Below, one piece after another: positions 7,890 through 17,530 of a stretch of 64,000 nt of DNA (within the stretch, counting starts at the first letter, position 1; every line of letters starts with the position of its first letter). Made by a program: the position numbers and the translations under genes. The notes under the pieces are model-generated. The model did not search any database, was not told where the DNA came from, and saw only the letters and a list, made by a program, of their open reading frames with translations. This DNA is from Streptomyces tauricus (GTDB lineage Bacteria; Actinomycetota; Actinomycetes; Streptomycetales; Streptomycetaceae): the NCBI RefSeq assembly GCF_014650955.1, contig NZ_BMVY01000001.1, positions 1 through 64,000 on the forward strand, written 5' to 3'.

Positions 7890-10226
7890 TCAGAAGGTGA
7901 GGCTCCAGCTGTCGAGGTAGCCCGGGTCGACCGTGAAGATGCCGGGCGTGTTGTCCGTGACGCGCAGCTTCCATGTGCCGTTGGCCGGGAGCGCCGACGC
8001 GTCGACCGTGAAGGTCGCGTGCAGTTCGGACCCGGTGTCCCAGACGAAGTCCTTCACGAGCAGCGCCGTGCCGTCCTCGCCGACCAGGTGGATGACCTGG
8101 CCGCCGATGAAGTCGTGCACCAGGTCGACGGTGACCTCGAGGTCGCTGGACGCGTTGCCCTCACGGCCGGTGACGACGATCGGCGACTCGATGGTGCGCC
8201 AGTTGGGGATGTCGAAGCGGGCGGGGTTGACGAAGTGGTCGCCTCCGGAGGCCAGGACCCGCCAGGTGAAGGACAGGGTGCGGGTCTCCGCGGCCGAGTT
8301 CCTGATGGTGACGGCGGCCGGGAAGGCGCCGGCCGCGGTCGGGGTGCCGGAGACGAGCCCGGTGGCGGGGTCGATGGACAGGCCGTCCGGCAGGCCGGTG
8401 GCGGAGTAGGCCAGCGCGCCGGGCCGGGTGCTCGTCGCCTCGAACGCCCGGCTGGTCGGCTGGCCCACCGCGGAGTCGCGGGTGGAGGGCGCCGCCGCGG
8501 CGATGTGGTTGACGTACCGGGGGCCGACGTTGACGGCCGCCCAGGCGTTGCCGACCGCCTCGTACGCGTCGCTCGACGTGCCGAACAGGTCGGCCGCCGC
8601 CTGGAGCGTGGCGGTGCGGGCTCCCGCGTAGTCGGTGTTGCTGGTCATGTAGCGGGTCAGGGCCCGGTACCAGACGTTGGTGGCGTTGTGCAGGCCCAGG
8701 CCCGCGACCGGCAGACCGTCGTAGGTGGGGCTGTCGTAGGCGACGCCCTCGACGGTCCTCTCACCGCTGCCCTCGGCGAGCAGATAGAAGAAGTGGTTGC
8801 CCACACCGGAGCTGAAGTGCGGATCGAGCTTGCGGGTCTCCTCGGTCCAGTGATCCTGCGAAGTGCCCTTCGCCGAGGCGTCCTTCGAGGGCTGGTCCAT
8901 GTACCGCAAGGGCTTTCCGGTGCCGCGCACGTCGGCCAGTTCGCCGATCCGGTAGTCCGGCACGTCCTCGGCGCTGTCGGCGAAGAACTCCACGGCGGTG
9001 CCCATGATGTCGCTGGTGGCCTCGTTCAGGCCGCCCGATTCACCGGAGTACGTCAGGTCCGCGGTCGCGGAGGCGACGCCGTGGGTCATCTCGTGGGCGG
9101 CGATGTCGAGTTCGGTCAGCGGCCGGGCGTCGTCCAGGCCGTCCCCGTACGTCATGCAGAAGCAGAGGTCGTCCCAGAAGGCGTTGGCGTACCCCTTGCC
9201 GTAGTGCACCCGGGAGCGGGCGCCCACGCCGTCGTCGGCGATGCCGTTGCGGCCGAACCGGTCGTGGTAGAAGTCCCAGGTCTTCTGCGCCCCGTAGGCC
9301 GCGTCCACGGCGGCCGTCTGCCGGTCGGCGGGCGTCCCGTCGCCCCAGACATCGTTGTCATCCGTGAGGGGGACGCCGTTGCCGCCCGCGCTGATGTCGT
9401 AGGTCGTGTGGCCGCCGCGCTGCGGATCGGTCAGCCGGTAGAGATCGCCGTCGCGCACGGAGCCGACCTGCACGGTGCCGCTGTACTGGCTCACCCCCTC
9501 ACCGGAGTGGACCTGCTCGAAGCTCCCCAGTCGCGCACCGCTGCCGGCGTCGGTCACCACCCGCAGACTGCTCGGCGTCCCGTCCTCCTGAACGCCGTCG
9601 ACGACGCTCTCCCAGGCCAGTACGGGTTCGGCGGCGCCGTCGCCCGCCCAGACGACGAGCCGCGGCGCACCCTCCGGCGTCGCCTCGTCCGTCTTCTGCG
9701 ACTCGGCCGCCTCCAGAGCCGACTTCGCCGCCTTCGCGGCCGGTACGGAGGCCTTGGTCGTCGGGACCGAGATCGTGGCCGGCGACGACCTGGAGACGCT
9801 GCGGGCCTTGCCGCGCTCGTGGACCACCAGGTCACCCCCGAGGACGGGCAGCCCGGCGAACGTACGCTCGTAGCGGGTGTGCACGGTCCCGTCGGCGTCC
9901 TTGATGACGTCCTTGGGTATCAGCTTCTCCCGCTCGCCCAGCTTCAGCGAACGGGCCGTGGCCGTACGGGAGTCGGCCGCCGACGCGAGCAGTTTCCTGC
10001 GCTGCGCGGGGGAGAGTTCGAGCGTTCTGGCGCCGGGTCTGGGCTCCGCCTCGATCTGCCGGGGCGCTCGTTCCGTGCGGGCCGTCTGCGGGGCCGCGCT
10101 CCACGCGGGAAGCGCCGAACCGAGCAGCGCGACCAGCGTGGTGACCGCGACCGCCGTCGTGCGCGACCGCACCGGGGCGCGTCGGCGGGACGCAGGGGGA
10201 GTAGGAGGGCGGGGGATGTCCGTCAC
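7890..10226 (-). CDS. Secreted M4 (thermolysin-family) metalloprotease with C-terminal Ig-like and P domains
   Basis: A 778-residue secreted zinc endopeptidase. Order: signal peptide (TTAVAVTTLVALLGSALPAWSAA), FTP/PepSY-type propeptide (VHTRYERTFAGLPVLGGDL), M4 catalytic domain with HEMTH at about 378-382 and GGLNEATSD, where the Glu is the third zinc ligand, then M4 C-terminal helices containing GLHNATNVWYRAL. After it come a putative Ig-like domain (GLPDGLSIDPATGLVSGTPT) and a C-terminal P/Homo B domain (LEVTVDLVHDFIGG to DSWSLTF), both common stabilising or binding modules in secreted actinobacterial proteases. GTG 10226 is chosen because AGGAG (complement of 10235-10239) precedes it. The protein should mature by propeptide autoprocessing. 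Confidence 0.92.
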   Translation of the reverse strand: MTDIPRPPTPPASRRRAPVRSRTTAVAVTTLVALLGSALPAWSAAPQTARTERAPRQIEAEPRPGARTLELSPAQRRKLLASAADSRTATARSLKLGEREKLIPKDVIKDADGTVHTRYERTFAGLPVLGGDLVVHERGKARSVSRSSPATISVPTTKASVPAAKAAKSALEAAESQKTDEATPEGAPRLVVWAGDGAAEPVLAWESVVDGVQEDGTPSSLRVVTDAGSGARLGSFEQVHSGEGVSQYSGTVQVGSVRDGDLYRLTDPQRGGHTTYDISAGGNGVPLTDDNDVWGDGTPADRQTAAVDAAYGAQKTWDFYHDRFGRNGIADDGVGARSRVHYGKGYANAFWDDLCFCMTYGDGLDDARPLTELDIAAHEMTHGVASATADLTYSGESGGLNEATSDIMGTAVEFFADSAEDVPDYRIGELADVRGTGKPLRYMDQPSKDASAKGTSQDHWTEETRKLDPHFSSGVGNHFFYLLAEGSGERTVEGVAYDSPTYDGLPVAGLGLHNATNVWYRALTRYMTSNTDYAGARTATLQAAADLFGTSSDAYEAVGNAWAAVNVGPRYVNHIAAAAPSTRDSAVGQPTSRAFEATSTRPGALAYSATGLPDGLSIDPATGLVSGTPTAAGAFPAAVTIRNSAAETRTLSFTWRVLASGGDHFVNPARFDIPNWRTIESPIVVTGREGNASSDLEVTVDLVHDFIGGQVIHLVGEDGTALLVKDFVWDTGSELHATFTVDASALPANGTWKLRVTDNTPGIFTVDPGYLDSWSLTF

Positions 10227-10556
10227 TGCTGTGACTCCTGTGGTCCGGCCGTCTGGTGACGGCACGTCAGATGTGGCGCCGGGCGAGGCAGGGCTCCCCG
10301 GCGGGAGAGGGGTGAGAGGCGACCGCGCGGTCCCTGGATCGTTTCAGCGGGAAGGGTGAGTGTCACCACTGCGGAGATCATTGTCCGGAATACGGTCAGC
10401 GGCGATCCGCCGCGGGCGTCGCCGCGCGCAGGGGATCACATGGGCCTTTACGCGGTGGCAACACGGCCTTCATCGGCCACTTTGGCCACTTCTCGCCCTG
10501 CGGACCGCGGACCGCGGGCTACGGGCTACGGCCGACGGGTCACGGCCTGACGTCCG
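10227..10556. other. Intergenic region upstream of the M4 protease
   Basis: About 330 bases with no convincing gene. It carries the protease promoter/leader at the left and the region downstream of the regulator at the right. A short tandem CGGACCG pair and GGGCTACGGGCTACGG repeat are present at about 10500-10530. I could not place a consensus promoter. Confidence 0.4.
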
Positions 10557-11561
10557 TCACAGCCAGCCCCGGCGTGCCGCCTGCCAGGCAAGTTGCATCC
10601 GGGTCGCCGCGCCGGCCAGCTCCATCATGCGCTGGATGTGACGCTGCACCGTGCGGCGGCTCAGGCCCAGTTGCGTGGCCACCGCCTTGTCGTTGACGCC
10701 CGCCACCAGCAGGGCGAGCAGCCGCCGGTCGACCGCGGACAGCGGATCGGGGCCGCCGACCCCGTCCGTCCCCGCGACCGCGCCCGAGTCGTCGACGTCC
10801 AGCGGGACGGCGTCCTCCCAGTAGCGCTCGAACAGGGCGACGAGAGCGGCGAGCAGATTGCTGTCCCGTACGAGTGCGGCGGTGGGCTCGTCCGGGTTGC
10901 CCTGAGGGCCGCCGGGCACGAGCGGGCAGACCGCGATGGCCCGGTCCGCCACCGCGAGCCGCAGCGGCAGATGCGGCACGGCACGGGCGGTCTCCCCGGC
11001 GCGCACTCCCGCAACAACGTTGTCAACGGCTCCCTCGTCGTCGAAGAAGTCCTTCTCGTACAGCACCCGGTAGCGCACACCGCGTGCCAGCGCCTCGAAC
11101 TCCGAACTGTTGCTGCCCGACGGCATCGCCACGTACTGGGCCTTGCAGAACCACAGCATCTCGTCCTGGGCGCTCGCCTGGATCTGCCGCAGATGCTGGC
11201 GCAGCGCCTCGGCGCCCGTGATGACCTCGATCAGCTCGCCCGCGTCCCGCCGGCGCATCGTGTCGCGGTACACCTGCAGCAGGTTCGTCGCCTCGGCGCG
11301 GGCCAGGTCGAGCGCGTCGGCGTTCCGCTTCAGCCGGGGTATCAGCGCCACGTCCGGGGGAGTGGCCCGGAAGTGCCGGGGCAGCACGTCGGTGTGGCTC
11401 GCCATGCCCTTGACGGCCAGCGCGTCGAGCACCGCCTCGGCCTCCGCCGGGCTCAGCCCGGTGCGCGCGGCGACATCACCCGCCGACGCCTGGCCCGCCG
11501 TCACCAGATGCCGGTAGACGGACTCCTCGGCGTCCGACACCCCTGCAGCCTCCAGCGTCAT
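10557..11561 (-). CDS. TrmB-like/LuxR-type transcriptional regulator
   Basis: A 334-residue one-component regulator. The N-terminal region (SDAEESVYRHLVTAGQASAGDVAARTGLS) is a TrmB-like winged helix. The middle (ITGAEALRQHLRQIQASAQDEMLW through VCPLV) resembles the phospholipase-D-like sensor fold usual for this architecture. Residues about 265-334 form a LuxR-type helix-turn-helix (SAVDRRLLALLVAGVNDKAVA, LSRRTVQRHIQRMM). ATG 11561 has GGGGAGGG directly upstream. It lies downstream of and on the same strand as the broken S8 protease; Streptomyces protease genes often neighbour such regulators, so control of this protease is plausible but unproven. Confidence 0.85.
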   Translation of the reverse strand: MTLEAAGVSDAEESVYRHLVTAGQASAGDVAARTGLSPAEAEAVLDALAVKGMASHTDVLPRHFRATPPDVALIPRLKRNADALDLARAEATNLLQVYRDTMRRRDAGELIEVITGAEALRQHLRQIQASAQDEMLWFCKAQYVAMPSGSNSSEFEALARGVRYRVLYEKDFFDDEGAVDNVVAGVRAGETARAVPHLPLRLAVADRAIAVCPLVPGGPQGNPDEPTAALVRDSNLLAALVALFERYWEDAVPLDVDDSGAVAGTDGVGGPDPLSAVDRRLLALLVAGVNDKAVATQLGLSRRTVQRHIQRMMELAGAATRMQLAWQAARRGWL

Positions 11562-11682
11562 GGCGCCCTCCCCGAGACCGACCGGTTTCACTGATCGGAC
11601 ACCGTACTCCACGGGTGTTACAGGCGGTGAGGGTGAGCGGGTCGGCTGGCGCCCCGCCCACCCCCGCTGGGGGCCCGAGCGC

Positions 11683-14600
11683 CTATCCGCGGTGCAGGTA
11701 GGCCCGTTGCACGGTCTGCCGCACCGAGTTGCCCGCCGTGTCGCGCGCCGTCACTCTCAGTGTCACGTACGCGTCACCGCGTACCCGCGAGGGCTTCTTG
11801 ACGGCGGCCTCGAACACGTTGTGCCCGCGGCCCTTCACCTCGGCCCGGCTCCAGTTCCGGCCGTCGTCGTACGACGTCTCGACCTGGACGCTCACCCCGC
11901 GCGGCACGGCGAGCCCGTCCTGGGCGCGCACCGACAGTCCGACCGAGTGCGTGCGGCTGGCGCGGACGGCGTTGTGCGCGTCGACCGGCACGTCGTAGTC
12001 GACCTGGAGCAGCGGGAGGGCCGCAGCCCCGCTCGTGCTGCCCGAGCGGAACGACCAGGACGTCTCGGTGCCCGTCCCGTACGCCCACTCCGGCGACACC
12101 CGCGAGGTCGTCAGGTCCAGTCGGTAGTCGGCGGCGCCGGCCGGGACCTCGAAGTCCGCGTACCCGCCGTCGGCCTCCGCCGCCTTCTGCCCGTTGCGGT
12201 ACAGCACGGCGGCGGCCGAGTCGCCCTGCGCCGCCTTCGCCCCGCCCGAGGTGCCGATACCGCCGCCGCCTTCGAGCAGCCGCGAGCGGTGACCCGCCTG
12301 CGAGTCGGTGAACTCCGGGATCCGCAGGCTCAGTACGTCACCCGAGCGCACGGACGGAGTCGTGGTGCCCCGAGGGATCGACGGCCGGACGACGGCCCCC
12401 TGCCAGGTGTCGCTCGCCCGCTCGCCCGCCCGGTAGGTGCGCGACGCGTCCGACATGCCCACGAGCAGCGGCTTGTCCACGTCGAACGTCGTCTCGTGGT
12501 GCACGAAATGCTGCCAGGCGGTGTCCCCGGAACTCACGTACTCGGTCCGCTCGAAGCCGGTCGGCACATAGCGCGTGTACTGCAGCCAGGCCGTGTCCTG
12601 GTACGGCCGCCGGGCGAAGCGCTGCTCGCTCGCCCACGGGGCGCCGCCGTTGTCGGCGTACCTGGCCTTCACCACCGCGCTGTTGCGCTCGGACACGGTG
12701 TGCACCACCTTGTCGGGGACGCGCTGCGACGACACCTGCATGACGTCGTACAGGTACGGGCTGCGGGCCGTGCCGGTGAAGTCCACCGTGGTGCGCCCCT
12801 TGCCGATCCGCTTCAGGAGAGCGGCTCCCGCGCTCGCGCCGATCCGGACCGTCGGCACGCCCCAGCGGTCGCCCTGCGGATGCCAGCGGGTCCAGGCGAT
12901 GTCGCTGAAGTGGACCAGCACGATGCCGCGTACCCCGGCGGCCGCCGCCTGCTCCGCCAACTCCCGTTCGTCGACGTTCTGTTCGTTGGTGAGGACGGCA
13001 TGTAGTAGGGATCGAACGCCTCCTTGCTGCCCGGCACCTTCATGTCGAGGAGCGGCGCGACGAACTGCCAGCGCGAGGCGAACTCGAAGGTGCCGTCGGT
13101 GACGGCGGAGGTCGGACTCACATACAGCCGCTTGCCCAGGTCGAAGTACATCGTCCCCTGGATCAGGCTGTGTCCGTCGATCTTCCGGTACGTCTGGTAG
13201 CTGAGGATGCCCCGCTGCTCGGCAGGCTCGGGCGTCCGGATGTCGACCAGGGTCGTCCTGCGCGCGTCCAGCGTGACGGCCATGTCCTTGGTGACCTTCA
13301 CCTCGGGCAGGACCACGTGCCGCAGTTCCTGTCCGTCGGCGACCGTGTCCAGGGACGAGTAATCCAGCTGGTAGGTGCCCTCCTCGACTTCGGCGACGGC
13401 CGGCTCGGTGGCGCTGCCCGGGTCGGTGTAGCCCACGAAGCCGTCGGCGCCCCAGATCGTCGGCAGTGCCTCGATCTGCTTGCCTGTGAGGTCGATGGTC
13501 CTGACGGTGAGCCGGTGGGTCGGCCCCTGCACGGCCAGGCTGACCGTGGTGTGCACGGTGACCTTCCCGTCGGCGGAGGCCGCGGTCACGTACCCGTAGT
13601 AGTCGCCCCGCTCGACCCGGGCCGGGTCGACCGTCAGCGGAACCTCGGCGGTGGCACCCGCGGGCACCCGCACCGAACCGGAACCGAGCCGTACCGCCCC
13701 CTCGGCCGGTGTCCGGCCGCCCGTCGTGGCCAGCCGCGCGGAGAGCGCCAGCGTGACATCGGCGCCGGAGGTGTTCGTGTACGCCAGCGGCGTCGTACGG
13801 GTCTCGCCGTCACCGGTCTGCAACGGACCCAGGGCGACGGTGCCCGTGGCGGTGACAGGACCGAGCGCCGCCGCGGCCACGTCGATGAGACCGCTTCCCT
13901 GCTCGGTGACCTCCTGACCGGCGGCCGTACGGGCGGTGCTGACGAGCGCGTCCTTCAGTTGCTGTGCGCTCCAGCCGGGATGCCGCTGGGCGAGCAGCGC
14001 GGCGGCGCCCGCCACGTGCGGGGCCGCCATCGACGTACCGGAGGCCGCCACGTGCTGTGCGTCGACCGGGTCGCCCATGGTGGTCCCGGCCGCGCGGGCC
14101 GCCACGATGCCGACGCCCGGCGCCGTCACGTCGGGCTTGACCGCGTCGTCACCGGTGCGCGGGCCGCGGCTGGAGAACGGGGCGAGGGAACCGTCCCGGT
14201 CGACCGCGCCGACGGTGAGCGCGGCGTCCGCGGCGCCGGGCGAGCCGATGGTGCCCGTGCCCTGCTCGCCGCTGTTGCCCGCCGCGACGACGAACAACGT
14301 GCCCGTGCGCTCGGTGAGTTCGTTCAGCGCGAGGCTCATCGGGTCCGTGCCGTCGCTCGGGGCGTCCGAGCCGAGGCTCATGTTGACGACCTCGGCCCCC
14401 GAAGCCGCCGCCCACTCCATACCGGCGATGACCTGGGACTCGCTGCCGTAGCCGTCGTCCCCGAGCACCTTGCCGACCAGCAGGTCGGCGGCGGGCGCCA
14501 CTCCCTTGCCGCCCTTGCCCCCGCCGCCGGACGCGGCTCCGCTGCCGCCGACGATGGACGCGACATGCGTACCGTGTCCGAAGGCGTCCCCGGTCCCCGA

Positions 14601-15386
14601 ACTGCCGGAGAAGTCCTTGGCCTCGGAGATCCGTCCGGCCAGGTCCGGGTGGGACTGGTCGGCGCCGGTGTCCAGGACGGCGACCTTCACGGACTCGCCC
14701 CGCTGCCCGGCCTGCCACACGGCGGGCGCGCCGATCTGCGGGACACTGCGGTCCAGCGAGGCGTTCACCCGCCCGTCGAGCCACACGCGCGGGGTGCCGG
14801 CCGCACGTGCGGCGCTCACCTGATCGCCGTCCGGGGCCAGTTCCTTCCAGAACCGGCCGAGGTCGTCGTCGGCGACCCGCACCGACCGCGCCCCGATGCT
14901 GTCGAGCCGACGCACCGGCGACCCGTCCTCGGCGAGCGCGGTCAGCCGCTGTACGGCGGACCTCGCCGCGCCGTCGGCGCCCCCCACGATCAGCGGAAGC
15001 GCGTCGCTGTGCGCCTCGTCGTACCGCTGGGCGAGCAACGCGCCCACGTCGAACAGCCCGCGGTCCAGGCGCCCCGCCGAGACCAGCTCCCCGGCGTCGG
15101 ACGGCAGGACCGTCAGCCGCCCGTCCTGCTCGTAGGTCCTGAAGAGGATCTGCCGCCGCCCGGGCCCCGGCGTCACCGAGGCGGTCCGGCGCCCCTCGGA
15201 GTCCGCGCCCACGGTCACCCGGTCACCGGTGATCAGGCGCACGGTGCCGAGGCTCTTCGGCGCGGCAACGTCGGCCGCCGCCGTCGCCGTGGGCCCCGTA
15301 CCGGTGCGAGCGGCCACCGGCGCCACCGCGCCGGCAGCCAGGGCGAGTCCTGTCGATATCGCCGCCACCAGGCGAATCCGTCTCAT
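11683..15386 (-). pseudogene. Giant secreted S8 (subtilisin-family) serine protease, frameshifted
   Basis: Two adjoining frames encode one protein of about 1,230 residues. The 5' part (15386 to about 12990) starts at ATG 15386 behind GGAAGG, has a signal peptide, a propeptide, and the S8 domain with Asp239 (VLDTGAD), His271 (FGHGTHVA), Asn371 (AAGNSG) and Ser452 (GTSMAAPH). Near 12990 this frame drifts into nonsense and stops at 12813. The sensible sequence resumes in another frame (LTNEQNVDERELAEQ) and runs to 11683 through a long beta-rich C-terminal region. A single missing base (or two extra) explains this. There is no obvious slippery heptamer, so mutation or sequencing error is likelier than programmed frameshifting. 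The shortened product would keep a complete catalytic domain. Confidence 0.8.
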
Positions 15387-15439
15387 CAGTGCCGTGCCTT
15401 CCGTCGTACGCACAGAGAAGTTCATGCGCTGGACAGAAT

Positions 15440-15494
15440 CCGGTGGCACGGAATGTCATGTCACTCGATTCCGGTGGCACAGGTGGGACATGTC
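15440..15494. promoter_or_regulatory. Paired direct repeats upstream of the S8 protease
   Basis: CCGGTGGCAC occurs at 15440-15449 and 15471-15480, 31 bp (about three helical turns) apart. Each copy is followed by a CATGTC element (15457-15462 and 15489-15494; the second sits in the palindrome GACATGTC at 15487-15494). The array is 54-108 bp upstream of the leftward start at 15386, a suitable place for activator binding. The factor is unknown. Confidence 0.45.
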
Positions 15495-15531
15495 GCAACC
15501 ACGACATCCGGGCGACCGTCCCGAAGGCCCC

Positions 15532-16482
15532 TCACCAGAGGCCTGGTTCACTCCCGACGACCGCGGCCGAGGGCCTGCCGTCCACGCCCACCGGGACGTC
15601 CCCCGCGAGCATCACCCGGTGCATGACCCGCGGATGGTCGACCTGCGTGGTGTCGCTCGGAGCGAGGTGGATGGTGGCCCGGTTGTCCCAGAAGGCCACG
15701 CTCCCCGGCTCCCAGCGGAACCGCACGGTGTACTCGGGCCGCGTCGCCTGCCCCAGCAGCATCTCCAGCAGCGGCGCGCTCTCCGTCCGGGAGAGCCCCA
15801 GGATCTGCTCGACGTAGTAGCCGTTGACGAACAGCACGCGCTCGCCCGTCGCGGGATGCACCCGCACCAGCGGATGCTCGGTGGCGATCTGCCGCTCCAG
15901 CAGATGGCGCGCGTACGCGTCCTCGCCGGGCCGGCTCTGGTAGCCGACCCCGAGGCGGTGCTCGGCGCGCAGCCCGTCGACGAAGTCCCGCAGCGGGGCC
16001 GACAGTCCCGCGTAGGCCGCCGCCAGGTTCGACCAGGTGGTGTCACCGCCGTACGGGGGCACGGTCTCGGCGCGCAGGATCGTCGCCGCCGGCGGATCGA
16101 CGCGGGCCCCGTGGTCGCAGTGCCAGCCGCGCAGCAGCGAGTGGCGGCGCCTGCGCAGCCACTCGTCGTGCTCCATGCCGTACCGGCCGCCGAGCTCCAG
16201 CCGGTCGGCCGTCGTCTCGATCTCCGGCACGTCCGCGGGTGACGCGCTGCCGCGCTTGCGCAGGCGGACCGGTTCGCCGAACCGGCGGGCGAACGCGACG
16301 TGCGAGGCGTGGTCCAGGCGCTGCCCCCGGAAGAACACCACCTTCCAGCGCAGCACCGCCGCCCGGATCTCCGCGACCACCGCCTCGTCCATGTCCTCGG
16401 CGAGATCGATGCCCGTGATCTCGGCGCCGATGTGGCCCGCGGCAGGCCTGACCTCGATCCGCGTACCCCTGTCCGTCGTCAT
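15532..16482 (-). CDS. TauD/TfdA-family Fe(II)/2-oxoglutarate dioxygenase
   Basis: A 316-residue member of the TauD/TfdA family, which hydroxylates small acids, sulfonates or amino-acid-like molecules using Fe(II) and 2-oxoglutarate. The N-terminal AAGHIGAEITGIDLAEDMDE and VVFFRGQRLDHASHVAFARRFGEP blocks are typical. The iron facial triad is visible as HCD in GWHCDHGARV with the distal His in FWDNRATIHLA or VMHRVMLAGD; the Arg after the last His should bind 2-oxoglutarate. ATG 16482 has GGAG five bases upstream. It lies downstream of the TetR gene on the same strand and may act with the permease and amidohydrolase to the right. Substrate unknown. Confidence 0.88.
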   Translation of the reverse strand: MTTDRGTRIEVRPAAGHIGAEITGIDLAEDMDEAVVAEIRAAVLRWKVVFFRGQRLDHASHVAFARRFGEPVRLRKRGSASPADVPEIETTADRLELGGRYGMEHDEWLRRRRHSLLRGWHCDHGARVDPPAATILRAETVPPYGGDTTWSNLAAAYAGLSAPLRDFVDGLRAEHRLGVGYQSRPGEDAYARHLLERQIATEHPLVRVHPATGERVLFVNGYYVEQILGLSRTESAPLLEMLLGQATRPEYTVRFRWEPGSVAFWDNRATIHLAPSDTTQVDHPRVMHRVMLAGDVPVGVDGRPSAAVVGSEPGLW

Positions 16483-16607
16483 ACGTGCTCCGTTGATCGT
16501 GCGGGTGAACGTGCGTGCGCTCGTGTGTGCTCGTGCGCGGCGACCGGTGGGGGGCCAGCATGACCCCTTCGTCCGGAGTGCGACAGTGCGCCTCACGAGG
16601 GACGGGG

Positions 16608-17312
16608 TCACTCCCGCGCGCGGAGGGCCGGGGCCCGCGCCGCCAGCGCGTCGAGCAGCAGGTCCACCGCCAGTTCGAAAGAGCTCTCGGCCATGACGTA
16701 CAGCTCGCCTCGCACCTCGCCCAGCGCCGGATAGGACTCCGGGTCGACCGACCCGTAGGCCGTCGTCCACGCCCGCTCGTCGGCCTCGCGCTGCTCCCGG
16801 GGGAGCGCCTGGCACGCTGCGTCCAGCGCCGCGTGCCCGAGGACCGTGTCGATGAAGGCGAGATAGAGGCGGACGGCGTGGGCGGGCCGGAATCCGGCGG
16901 ACAGCAGCAGCCCCACCCCGGTCTCCACGGCACGGAACTCGTTCTCCCGGCGGGTGATGCGGTACGAGGCCATGGCGGCGGCCCGCGGATGGGCGAGGTA
17001 TCCGGCGCGCACCCGCAGCGCCATCTCGCGCAGCGACGCCACCCAGTCGGGACCGGGCACGAACCCCTCCATGGCGTCCCCGATGATCCGGTCGGAGACG
17101 GCCAGCAGCAGGTCGTCGGTGTTGCGGAAGTAGCGGTAGAGCGCGCTCGGGTCGCAGCCCAGGGCCCCGCCCAGACGGCGCACGCTCAGCGCCTCGGGGC
17201 CGTGTTCGCCGATGAGGCGCAGCGCGGTCTCCGTGATCAGTTCCTTGGACAGCAGGACGCCCGTCGCGGTGGGGCGACGCCGTCGGCGTTCCTGCGGGGC
17301 ACGGGTGGGCAT
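16608..17312 (-). CDS. TetR family transcriptional regulator
   Basis: A 234-residue TetR-type repressor. Residues about 22-70 form the DNA-binding domain (SKELITETALRLIGEHGPEALSVRRL, then GCDPSALYRYF as the recognition helix). The C-terminal half is a helical ligand and dimer domain with Trp and Arg residues typical of small-molecule sensors. It is divergent from the APC permease at 17531 and shares with it an inverted repeat at 17432-17446, the natural operator. The downstream dioxygenase at 15532 is 125 bases away on the same strand and may be co-transcribed. The inducer is unknown but may be the substrate of the adjoining permease and amidohydrolase. Confidence 0.88.
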   Translation of the reverse strand: MPTRAPQERRRRRPTATGVLLSKELITETALRLIGEHGPEALSVRRLGGALGCDPSALYRYFRNTDDLLLAVSDRIIGDAMEGFVPGPDWVASLREMALRVRAGYLAHPRAAAMASYRITRRENEFRAVETGVGLLLSAGFRPAHAVRLYLAFIDTVLGHAALDAACQALPREQREADERAWTTAYGSVDPESYPALGEVRGELYVMAESSFELAVDLLLDALAARAPALRARE

Positions 17313-17430
17313 GGCGGTGATTCCTCTCGCGCCTACGGACCGCCGGGACGGTCCTCTGCGGTACGGGTCCCGCCGGGGTGTCTGCCCGGCGGACCTTCGC
17401 GCCCTCAGTGAACGGCCGGCCGCCGCCTTA

Positions 17431-17447
17431 TGTCAACGGCATTGACG
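17431..17447. promoter_or_regulatory. Shared operator and back-to-back -35 boxes of tetR and permease
   Basis: GTCAA (17432-17436) and TTGAC (17442-17446) are inverted around five bases. Each arm is also a good -35 element: TTGACA on the minus strand toward tetR (complement of 17431-17436) and TTGACG on the plus strand toward the permease (17442-17447). The -10 elements are poor on both sides. A TetR dimer bound here would block both directions. Confidence 0.45.
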
Positions 17448-17530
17448 CAAGATGCGCGGACGCTGTTCCATCCATCGCACCCCCACACGGCTCTTCCTCC
17501 CGTCCCTCTCCCTCCCCGTGAGGAGCCCTG

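Noticed and set aside
8019..10259. Open frame of about 746 codons on the plus strand
   Set aside because: It mirrors the M4 protease gene, whose zinc motifs and signal peptide are unambiguous.
10356..10550. Small plus-strand frame in the M4 protease upstream region
   Set aside because: No ribosome binding site, no recognisable sequence, and it ends in short GC repeats.
12985..13000. Programmed ribosomal frameshift in the S8 protease
   Set aside because: No slippery heptamer or downstream pseudoknot is evident, so mutation or sequencing error is the simpler explanation.
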